A DNA stretch of 22,803 nucleotides from an uncultured Verrucomicrobiota bacterium. Its GTDB lineage: Bacteria; Verrucomicrobiota; Verrucomicrobiia; Chthoniobacterales; SZAS-18. Positions 15,012 to 21,576 of this stretch are shown piece by piece. How positions within the stretch are numbered: the stretch's first letter is position 1; the number at the start of each line of letters is the position of its first letter. The stretch is taken from NCBI GenBank assembly GCA_937871685.1, contig CALMOL010000263.1, positions 1-22,803 of the forward strand, in the 5' to 3' direction. The position numbers were made by a program, and so were the translations under genes. Below the pieces are notes generated by a model. It saw nothing but the letters and a program-made list of their open reading frames with translations. It was not told the DNA's origin and made no database searches.

Positions 15012-16070
15012 TCACGCGTCCAGCGCGGCGCGGACGGCGGCGGCGATGACGCGCATGGCCGCGGTGTCGGGACGTTCTTCGCTGCGAAACCACTCGTCCG
15101 GCATCGTGACGAGCTCGTCCATGCGGACGAGCGCGCCGGCCTTCCATACTCGCGCGGCGTCGCGATACGGCCCGACCTTGCGAGGGTCGGTCCAAGTGTG
15201 CAGGCCGATCAGGCGGTCGTTGAGGGCGGCCGCGAGGTGCATCGGGCCAGAGTCCACGCTCACCACAAAGGCCGCGCGGCGCAGCAGCCAGACCAGTTGG
15301 AGGAGCGTGGTCTGATTCAGGAAACCGACAACGTTCGCAGGCCAAGTGGGAAGCGATTGAGTGGATTTCCCGACGAGCACCACGGGACGCGGCGCAAGGA
15401 AGCGGCAAAGCTCGGCGATCTGGCCGGGCGCGAGGGATTTCCCCTCCCCGCGGGAAAAGGGGTGCAGCACCACGAATGGGGCGGCGGGCGGTGGGATGGC
15501 GGTCGGGTCACCGAGGGGAAGGTGCCACGCGGCAGGCCCATCCGTCCCGTGGGTCGTATAAGACCTATACGACCCACGGGACGGATGGTCTTCCGAAGAC
15601 AGGTCGCCCGGCAACGCCTCGGCGAGGAAGGCATCGGCGAGGCGGAGATACCGCTCCACGGCGTGAACGGCACCATCGAGTGGGATGGCCCGGTGGTAAA
15701 AGGCGGTGGCTCCCTCGCGCGCGTCGGCGAGGCCCAGGATGCGGCGCGGGCGGGCCGCGCGAGCCACCAGCGCGGAGCGGAGCAATCCCTGGAAGTCGAG
15801 CGCGGTATCCGCGCCCCACCGTCGCGGAGTGTGCCGCAGCCAGCGGACGAAGCGCGCCATTCCGGCGACTCCCCGGAAATCCCCCCGCGGGAAGAGCCGC
15901 GTCGCCCGCAGCGCGGGATGTCCGGCGAGGACCGGTTCCCACTCGGGGTTCACCACCCAGTCGATGGGCGTGGCGGCCGGCAGCGCCGCACGCAGGCGCG
16001 AGAGCGCCGGGAGCGTGTGGACCACGTCGCCGAGCGAACTCGGCTTGACGATGAGCACCGGGCCATCCAT
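15012..16070 (-). CDS. GT9 (heptosyltransferase-like) glycosyltransferase with an internal palindromic insert
   Basis: This is a 352-residue GT-B enzyme of family 9, which normally adds heptose to lipopolysaccharide core. The N-terminal domain starts VLIVKPSSLGDVVHTLPAL (5-23). The C-terminal domain has VVSVDSGPMHLAAAL and HTWTDPRKVGPY, the conserved nucleotide-sugar-binding stretches. Between the domains, residues 161-178 are encoded by a 51-bp perfect palindrome that keeps the frame; the peptide (RGSYRSYTTHGTDG) is hydrophilic and probably forms an exposed linker. No clear ribosome binding site precedes the ATG at 16070. The gene lies 53 bases after the phosphoesterase gene and 40 bases before the SDR gene, so it may lead the lipid operon or be a separate LPS gene read together with it. 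Confidence 0.88.
   Translation of the reverse strand: MDGPVLIVKPSSLGDVVHTLPALSRLRAALPAATPIDWVVNPEWEPVLAGHPALRATRLFPRGDFRGVAGMARFVRWLRHTPRRWGADTALDFQGLLRSALVARAARPRRILGLADAREGATAFYHRAIPLDGAVHAVERYLRLADAFLAEALPGDLSSEDHPSRGSYRSYTTHGTDGPAAWHLPLGDPTAIPPPAAPFVVLHPFSRGEGKSLAPGQIAELCRFLAPRPVVLVGKSTQSLPTWPANVVGFLNQTTLLQLVWLLRRAAFVVSVDSGPMHLAAALNDRLIGLHTWTDPRKVGPYRDAARVWKAGALVRMDELVTMPDEWFRSEERPDTAAMRVIAAAVRAALDA
15538..15588. repeat. 51-bp palindrome inserted in frame in the GT9 gene
   Basis: There are two perfect 23-bp arms (15538-15560 and 15566-15588) and a 5-base loop, AGACC. Its length is exactly 17 codons, so the GT9 frame stays open. The core GGTCGTATA/TATACGACC resembles 'TATACGACC'-type repeats that I recall from PVC-group genomes, where they also appear as odd SYRSY-like peptides. 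No target-site duplication was seen. Confidence 0.85.
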
Positions 16071-16123
16071 CGCGCTTGGGCCCGGACCGTGCCCGGGTTC
16101 CGGGCGGGAGCGCGGCCGGGCGC

Positions 16124-16846
16124 CTACTTTCCCAGCGCTAAACGATCCGCGAGGCGGCGCGGCAGGCCGGCGGCCAGGATCTTCTTCTGCGCCGTGGGCA
16201 GGTCGTATTCCAAGCGGCGCAGCTCGATCGTATTGGGCTCCACATCATAGATCACGTAAGCGGCGCGCCAGTCCCCGTCGCGCGGCTGGCCCACGGAGCC
16301 GATGTTGATGAAATACTTTTTGCCGCTCTCGAAGGTGATCTTGTCCAGCGCCACGCTCATGATGGCGGCGTCCCGGATGTAGGCGCGCGGCGCGTGGGTA
16401 TGGCCGAAGAAGCACACACCCGTGGTCTGGTAGGTGAAAGACGCGGCGGCGTCGAGCTGGTTGAAGACGTAGCCCCAGCGGTGCGGAGTGTCCAAGGTGG
16501 CGTGGACGATGGTGAAGTCGCGCACCTGGCGGACCATCTTGAGCTCGTTGAGCCACTTGCGGTCCTCGGGGGTGAGGTGGTTGCGCGTCCAGTTGAGCGC
16601 TTCCTCGGCCAGGGGGTTGAAGCCTTCGAGGGAGTCGTTGATGGCGGCCTGCTCGTCGTGGTTTCCCTTGACCACCGGGCACTCCAGCGACTGCACGATC
16701 TTGACGCACTCGTGAGGGTTGGCGTTGTAGCCGACCACATCGCCCAGGCAGACGTAATGGGTGCATTTCCGCTTCTCGGCGTCCTCGAGCACCGTGTTCA
16801 GGGCCTCGAGATTCGCGTGAATGTCGCCGAAGAGAGCTATGCGCAT
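16124..16846 (-). CDS. metallophosphoesterase (calcineurin-like, YfcE/ApaH-type fold)
   Basis: This 240-residue cytoplasmic phosphoesterase has all the superfamily motifs: GDIH (7-10), GDVVGY (35-40), GNHDE (61-65), His115 (IVHAT) and GHTH (148-151), which bind two metal ions. Members of this subgroup hydrolyse phosphodiesters or nucleotide polyphosphates; the substrate here cannot be told. The N-terminus MRIALFGDIHAN fixes the start, although there is no Shine-Dalgarno motif before the ATG at 16846. A 110-base gap separates it from the upstream helical-repeat gene. That gap holds a weak 6-bp inverted repeat with a large loop (16903-16932) and may contain a promoter. The GT9 gene follows 53 bases downstream. 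Confidence 0.9.
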   Translation of the reverse strand: MRIALFGDIHANLEALNTVLEDAEKRKCTHYVCLGDVVGYNANPHECVKIVQSLECPVVKGNHDEQAAINDSLEGFNPLAEEALNWTRNHLTPEDRKWLNELKMVRQVRDFTIVHATLDTPHRWGYVFNQLDAAASFTYQTTGVCFFGHTHAPRAYIRDAAIMSVALDKITFESGKKYFINIGSVGQPRDGDWRAAYVIYDVEPNTIELRRLEYDLPTAQKKILAAGLPRRLADRLALGK

Positions 16847-16956
16847 GGAAACGGAAGACGTCGGTCTGGGGGACGGCAGGGCCGCGCCCTATGAAAGGCG
16901 AGCGCCGAGTTTTGTAAATTCTTTGTTCGGCGTGGGAATTGGACGCGGAGAAAGGA

Positions 16957-17760
16957 TCACAGAGCAGGGGGAATCCGCTCGCTGAACGGCAGGTCCAGGT
17001 GATTCTCTAGGCGGCGGAGTTCCTTGAGCAAGGTCGGAAGATGTTCCTGGGGTCCAAGGTCGTAGATCTGACGCAGCAGGGAATGGGCCTCGCGCTCGCG
17101 GCCCGGCGCACGAGAAAGCGCATAGGCGGCAAAGCGCTTCAGGTAGGCTGGCGCGCCGGGCAAATCTGCGCCGCGGGCATACGCGGCGGAGGCGGCGAGG
17201 GGGTCGCGCAGCTTGTCGAGCTGGAGGCGGCCGAGGCTCTCCCACAGGAGCGGCGAGCGCGGGTTGTTGGCAAGGCCGCGCTCCAGGAAGTCGCGGGCGA
17301 GGGCGAGATATTCCCGCTCGGCGCGGACGCGGAGCAGCTCGCGGGGCTGGCGGCGGACATCCTCGCGGGCGTTGCGAGCGGCATTGTAGGCCATCTGCCA
17401 GGACGCCATCTCCCAAAGATGCGGTGCGCGCGGCTGGAGCGCGGTGGCCGTCTGGAAAAGCGCGTTCATTCGTCCCCATTCCACGCGCTCCCACGCGCCG
17501 TAGGCCTGGATCACGAGCAGGTCCGCCAGCGGAGCCCGGAAACCCCCGAGGGCAGCCAGGAAACCGGCTTGGCCCAGGCGTTCGCGCAGGCCCAGGCCGA
17601 GGCGCGCGGGGTGGAATCCAGCGGCGCGCTGGGCGGCATCGAGGTCGCGCTCCCAGGGGGAACGCGCGAGCCCGGAGGCGATGACCAAGGCAATCGCCGC
17701 CAGCGGGAGGAGGAAGCGCCGCGAGCGAGGAAAAGCCGGCCCGGATGAAATCTCGGTCAT
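16957..17760 (-). CDS. membrane-anchored helical-repeat (TPR-like) protein
   Basis: This 267-residue protein has a short cytoplasmic N-terminus, one transmembrane helix or uncleaved signal anchor (about 16-32), then mostly helical sequence. The helical part includes pairs that look like degenerate TPRs: LFQTATALQPRAPHLWEMAS, then DFLERGLANNPRSPLLWESL and the following YARGADLPGAP segment. TPRs bind proteins, so a scaffold role on the outer face of the membrane is likely. It resembles uncharacterised Verrucomicrobiota proteins with 'LADxLVIQAYGAWER'-type sequence. The ATG at 17760 shares a base with the TAA stop of the ABC-2 permease (TAATG), so the two are translationally coupled and may act together. 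The open frame further upstream is shadow over the permease gene. Confidence 0.75.
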   Translation of the reverse strand: MTEISSGPAFPRSRRFLLPLAAIALVIASGLARSPWERDLDAAQRAAGFHPARLGLGLRERLGQAGFLAALGGFRAPLADLLVIQAYGAWERVEWGRMNALFQTATALQPRAPHLWEMASWQMAYNAARNAREDVRRQPRELLRVRAEREYLALARDFLERGLANNPRSPLLWESLGRLQLDKLRDPLAASAAYARGADLPGAPAYLKRFAAYALSRAPGREREAHSLLRQIYDLGPQEHLPTLLKELRRLENHLDLPFSERIPPAL

Positions 17761-18629
17761 TACAGCTCCTTCCGAAGAAAGACGAAATGCGCGGCGAGGA
17801 GATAGATGACGACGTAGAAAGCGCCGAGCCCGAGGGTGCGCGCGAGCAGCGCGATCGGCACGGGGGCGCCGGCGGCAATCTCGTCCACAAGGTTGAAGAG
17901 CTGGAAATCTGGAAAGACCACCGCCGTGGCCGCGAGCGTCAGCTTGGTCCAGGCGCCGATTATTTCTCCTCCGCCCTGCCAATACTCGCGCGCCGCGCCC
18001 TGGAGGTGGCCGATGAGCCATACGGCCGCCGCGAGCATCACCGTGAAGAGGTTCGACGTGGCGAACGTGGACAGACAAAGCGTGGCGGCCGCGAGCACGC
18101 AGGACTTGACCAGGATCAGCGCGCCAGCCGCGAGGAGATTCGGATCGCGGACCACGGCGCGCAGCTCGGCGAGCTTCGCGGCGAGGGCGTCGGGGGCGAG
18201 CGCGGCGAGGTCACGCGCGGTTTCAGCCTCCACGGCCTGCCCGCGGACGAGCAGGAGCGCGAAGAACAGCGCGCCCATGAGCGCCAGCGCCAGCGCGAGG
18301 AGCAGCGCCACGCCGAGGAACTTGCCGAGGAGGTATTCGCCGCGCCCCACGGGCTTGGCGAGGAGGCTGTAGAGCGTGCGTTCCTCAAGGTCGCGCGGCA
18401 GCAGCGAGGCGGTGGCCAGCACGGCGAGCAGCGAGGAAAACACCGACATCGCCCCCAGCGACACGTCCTTGAGCATCTGGAACTGGTCCTGGAACGAGAA
18501 CCGCACCAGCACCACCGACGAGCCGATCAGCAGCAGCGCGAAGACCAGCAGGAACCAAAACACCTTCTCGCGCGCGAGGCCGAGCAAGGTGTTCGAAGCG
18601 ATGGCGGCGACGCGGGCGGGCGAGGACAT
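17760..18629 (-). CDS. ABC-2 type transporter permease
   Basis: This 289-residue membrane protein has about six hydrophobic helices (first at about 20-42). It carries the ABC-2/NosY-like signature region ATASLLPRDLEERTLYSLLAKPVGRGEYLLGKFLG, given here in parts: RDLEERT at about 79-85 and KPVGRGEY at about 91-98. A soluble, charged loop of about 45 residues lies between helices 3 and 4. Such permeases pair with a separate ATPase to export or handle lipids, polysaccharides or other substrates. No ATPase gene is next to it; the gene overlaps a TPR-like protein gene by one base (TAATG). There is no Shine-Dalgarno motif before the ATG at 18629. A 66-bp palindromic repeat separates it from yebC upstream. 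Confidence 0.82.
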   Translation of the reverse strand: MSSPARVAAIASNTLLGLAREKVFWFLLVFALLLIGSSVVLVRFSFQDQFQMLKDVSLGAMSVFSSLLAVLATASLLPRDLEERTLYSLLAKPVGRGEYLLGKFLGVALLLALALALMGALFFALLLVRGQAVEAETARDLAALAPDALAAKLAELRAVVRDPNLLAAGALILVKSCVLAAATLCLSTFATSNLFTVMLAAAVWLIGHLQGAAREYWQGGGEIIGAWTKLTLAATAVVFPDFQLFNLVDEIAAGAPVPIALLARTLGLGAFYVVIYLLAAHFVFLRKEL

Positions 18630-18669
18630 CGGCGGGCGCGGTCATCGGACCGGCGGGACGGAGAGGCAC

Positions 18670-18735
18670 CACGAAGGCACGAGGAGCACGAAGGAAGATT
18701 TCTTTCGGTCCCCTCGTGCTCCTCGTGCCTTCGTG
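18670..18735. repeat. 22-bp-arm inverted repeat of CACGAAGG type
   Basis: Perfect 22-bp arms (18670-18691 and 18714-18735) surround a 22-base loop between yebC and the permease gene. Each arm is made of short repeats of CACGA(A/G)G. Such 'CACGAAGG' tracts are dispersed in many PVC-group genomes, as far as I recall. On the minus strand the hairpin starts 15 bases after the yebC stop and could end that transcript. Confidence 0.75.
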
Positions 18736-18750
18736 ATGAATTTTCCCTTC

Positions 18751-19482
18751 TCACCGGACCGCCGCCCACACGCGCTGCACGTCGTCGTGCTCGTCGAGGG
18801 CGTGGAGGAACTCACCCACGTCCTCGCGCTGCTCGTCGCTCAAGTCAGGGTAGGACTTCGGGAGCTGCGCGAGCTCGCTCGTGACCACGGACCAACCGTG
18901 CGCCGTGAGCCATTTCGAGACCGCCGCGGTGGCCGTGCGGTCGGTCAGGAAGCGAGCGCCGTTCCCGCCGGCCGGAATGTCGTCGTTCTGCTCGTGGGTG
19001 AGCGGCTCGACCTCGTTCGCGCCGGCCTCGATGGCGGCCTCCTCGCGGTCGGCCGCGGCGTCCGGGTGGTGCGCCTCGACGAGGCCGACCTGGTCGAAGA
19101 GGAAGCGGTTCGACCCGGCGGTGCCGAGCTGGCCGCGCTTGAAGAGCACGCGGATCTCGGGGGCGGTGCGGTTGGGGTTGTCGGTATAGACCTCCACGAT
19201 GACGGGCACCTTGTGCGGCGCGTAGCCTTCGAAAGTGGAATGCTCCATCGTGGACTTGTCTTCGCCGGTGCCAGCACCCTTCTTGATGGCGCGCTCGATC
19301 ACATCGCGCGAAACGCTCACGCGGCGGGCTTTCTCAACAGCCACGAAAAGGCGGGCGTTTCCGTCCGGGTCGGCGCCGCCGAGCTTGGCGGCGACGATGA
19401 TTTCCTTGACGAGTTTGCCGTTCGCCTGCGACTTCTTGAGCGAGGCGACGGCGCGTTTGGCGTGCAACCACTGGCGACCCAT
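18751..19482 (-). CDS. yebC: YebC/PmpR family protein
   Basis: This 243-residue, full-length member of the YebC/PmpR family is cytoplasmic. Family members were described as transcription regulators and more recently linked to translation of proline-rich stretches. Recognisable segments: MGRQWLHAKRA at the start, KEIIVAAKLGGADPDGNARL (about 25-44), VSRDVIERAIKKG (57-69), FEGYAPHKVPVIVEVYTDN (about 82-100) and GSNRFLFDQVG in the middle domain. The ATG at 19482 is fixed by the family N-terminus; the open frame 15 codons upstream is not conserved. The start is preceded by a pyrimidine-rich tract and not by a Shine-Dalgarno motif. No ruvC/ruvA genes, a common bacterial neighbour of yebC, are nearby. 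Confidence 0.93.
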   Translation of the reverse strand: MGRQWLHAKRAVASLKKSQANGKLVKEIIVAAKLGGADPDGNARLFVAVEKARRVSVSRDVIERAIKKGAGTGEDKSTMEHSTFEGYAPHKVPVIVEVYTDNPNRTAPEIRVLFKRGQLGTAGSNRFLFDQVGLVEAHHPDAAADREEAAIEAGANEVEPLTHEQNDDIPAGGNGARFLTDRTATAAVSKWLTAHGWSVVTSELAQLPKSYPDLSDEQREDVGEFLHALDEHDDVQRVWAAVR

Positions 19483-19564
19483 AAGGGGAAGGGAGAAAGG
19501 GGGATGAAACCGGCGGCGGGCACACAAGCCCGGCCCCGCGCGGCGGGCAAGGGGCTTCGCACGC

Positions 19565-21412
19565 TCACGGAGGTGGGATTGCCCATGCCTTCCCCCACTC
19601 GCCCTCGGCCACGGGCGAAGCGCTGGTCTCCCAGGGTCGCAGGCTCTTGGCGTAGCGACGCTGCTCGCGCGGGCCCCAATAGACGTGCGTCACGCCGAGC
19701 CGCCTGGCCGCGCCGCGCCAGCCGGGACCGCCGAGGAGAAGAGATTCCACCTCGCGCTTGAGGACGTCGTATTCGAGGCCGTAGCCACGCAGATGCCCCT
19801 CGTAACCCATCGCGAGACGGCGGCCGTTGAGGACCAGCGGATGGTTGTATTCCGGCGCGGCCGCGAAGCGCGCCGAGCGCAGGACGGCGGCCCGGTCGAG
19901 GTCCGCCCCCAGCAACTCGATCTCGCCGCGCTTCCCTTCCTCGATGCCGCCCGGATGCGCGCGCATCCCGGCGAGCAACGACACCGCGCCCGAGAAGAAC
20001 AGCGCGAGGCAGCCCGCCCACCGCAGCGCGGCCGGAAGCTGCGGCGCAAGCCATTCCGCGAGGAAGGGCAGCGCCACCAGCCACGACCAGATCATAAGCT
20101 TCGTGTTGTCCCACTCCCACGGCGCAAAGGCGAAGAACACGCAGGCCAGAAAGCACATTCCCGCCGGGATCACGAACGCCTCCGCCGCCGGCACGCCCCG
20201 GCGCGAACCGTCCAGCCAGCGCCCGGCTACCACGCGGGCCCACAAGCCCGCGGCCAGGGGGAGCGACAGCCCAAAGTTCAACAGCCAAAACGACGCGAAG
20301 CCGTCCTTCTCCTCCATCATCCAGCCCGGTTGCCAGCGGAAGAACCCCGCGCCCGGCGCAAAGAAGTTCGTTTCCAGCGCCACCATCGGCAGCGCCAGCG
20401 TGAGGCCCAGCCCGAGCACCGGCCAAACGTGCGGCGCCACCTCGCGCCGTCCCGCGTAGAGCACCGCCCACCATCCGAGCAGCCCCACGACGAACAGAAA
20501 CGCGTAGAGCTGGAAGAACGCGAGCGCCCCGACGAGCAACACCTCCAGCCATGGCGGCAGCAACGCCCGGGACGGCGCCGCCTCGCGCGACTCCGGCGCG
20601 CCGAGGCCGTGCTCCTCTCGCCACGTCGGCGCCGCTGGGGCATGGCGGCGCGGGCGGATCTCGGGCAGCGGCAGGCCGCCAAGCGCGGGAAACAATTTCG
20701 CGCGCCAGTGGCAACACAGGATCACCACCGCGGGCAGGGCGAAGAGGAAGCCGCGTTGCGTCACGAAGATGGCCGTCGCAAGCGGCTTCCACGCGAGCGG
20801 CATCTGCCAGTCCTTCCACTCGCCGCCCACGAGCACCGCGAAGCCCGCAACCCCCCCCGCGAACAGAAAGCCCGCCTGCGCGAAGGCTCCGCCCCATGCC
20901 CGCAGCGCCAGCGCCGCGCAGAGCGAGCCGACCAACCCCGACCAGGTCAGGAGCCTCAGCTCGTCGATTCCCAACGTCATCCCCATCGCCTGGAAAAAAT
21001 CCATGCCGGGGTAGTAGCGCAGCATTTCCCACGCGTGCAGCGGATGCTCCGGCCACCACGGCTCGCCGGCCGCGAACATCCGCTGGTAGAGAACGTGCCG
21101 GCAAATGTCCCCGAGATTGTTCGCGAGGCCGATGCGCAGCGTGTCGCGCTCCCAATACAGCAGCCAGCAGAACGCCCGCGCCGCGAACAGCGCGAAGACC
21201 AGGGCCATCAAGCCATCCGTCCAGCCCCAGCGCCTCGCCGGCCCCGGCGGCTGGACTTGAGCGAAGGCCGCGGTCCCCGCCACCAGACCGGCCGCGAGTC
21301 CCACCCACGCCCATTCCGGCGCGAGCTGCCCCGCCCGCAGCGTGAGCGCGAAACCGGCGAGCGCCGAGGCCGCCGCGAAGGCAAGGAGGGCGGCGCAAAG
21401 GCGAAAGGGCAC
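19565..21412 (-). CDS. multi-pass membrane protein, possible GT-C-type glycosyltransferase
   Basis: This is a membrane protein of about 615 residues with a dozen or so hydrophobic segments and a soluble C-terminal region of about 130 residues. An early extracytoplasmic loop has GLANNLGDICRH...EPWWPEHPLHA and LRYYPGMDFFQA, acidic-aromatic patterns seen in polytopic GT-C-like enzymes that use lipid-linked sugars. The tail contains LVLNGRRLAMGYEGHLRGYG, also typical of such proteins. A low-complexity cytoplasmic loop (about residues 260-290) interrupts the helices. No specific family can be named. The GTG at 21412 is preferred because it precedes the first helix directly; a TTG at 21439 would add nine residues. 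The Agl23-like gene upstream is on the same strand, separated by 164 bases of repeat. Confidence 0.72.
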   Translation of the reverse strand: MPFRLCAALLAFAAASALAGFALTLRAGQLAPEWAWVGLAAGLVAGTAAFAQVQPPGPARRWGWTDGLMALVFALFAARAFCWLLYWERDTLRIGLANNLGDICRHVLYQRMFAAGEPWWPEHPLHAWEMLRYYPGMDFFQAMGMTLGIDELRLLTWSGLVGSLCAALALRAWGGAFAQAGFLFAGGVAGFAVLVGGEWKDWQMPLAWKPLATAIFVTQRGFLFALPAVVILCCHWRAKLFPALGGLPLPEIRPRRHAPAAPTWREEHGLGAPESREAAPSRALLPPWLEVLLVGALAFFQLYAFLFVVGLLGWWAVLYAGRREVAPHVWPVLGLGLTLALPMVALETNFFAPGAGFFRWQPGWMMEEKDGFASFWLLNFGLSLPLAAGLWARVVAGRWLDGSRRGVPAAEAFVIPAGMCFLACVFFAFAPWEWDNTKLMIWSWLVALPFLAEWLAPQLPAALRWAGCLALFFSGAVSLLAGMRAHPGGIEEGKRGEIELLGADLDRAAVLRSARFAAAPEYNHPLVLNGRRLAMGYEGHLRGYGLEYDVLKREVESLLLGGPGWRGAARRLGVTHVYWGPREQRRYAKSLRPWETSASPVAEGEWGKAWAIPPP

Positions 21413-21436
21413 GGGGGACAAAGGGGGGAAAAGTCG

Positions 21437-21560
21437 CAAGCTTCAAGCCTCAAGGAAGGCAGGGAACAAGAAGGACCGAAAGCCCGGGCGACACCGTCCT
21501 CCCGGACGCCGTTCCTTCGCCTCCCTTTCTCTTTCGGCCTTCCTTGCAGCTTGATGCTTG
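21437..21560. repeat. imperfect inverted repeat of CAAGCATCAAGC type
   Basis: The arms 21437-21460 and 21537-21560 match at 21 of 24 positions and enclose 76 bases. The right arm is part of a run of CTTGATG repeats. It lies between two same-strand membrane-protein genes and overlaps only the optional extension of the downstream one. The rest of 21413-21576 holds nothing recognisable. Confidence 0.55.
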
Positions 21561-21576
21561 ATGCTTTGACCTTCCT

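Noticed and set aside
14742..16250. 502-codon open frame on + across the GT9 gene
   Set aside because: GT9 on - has all family motifs. The antisense frame stays open only because of GC-rich codon usage.
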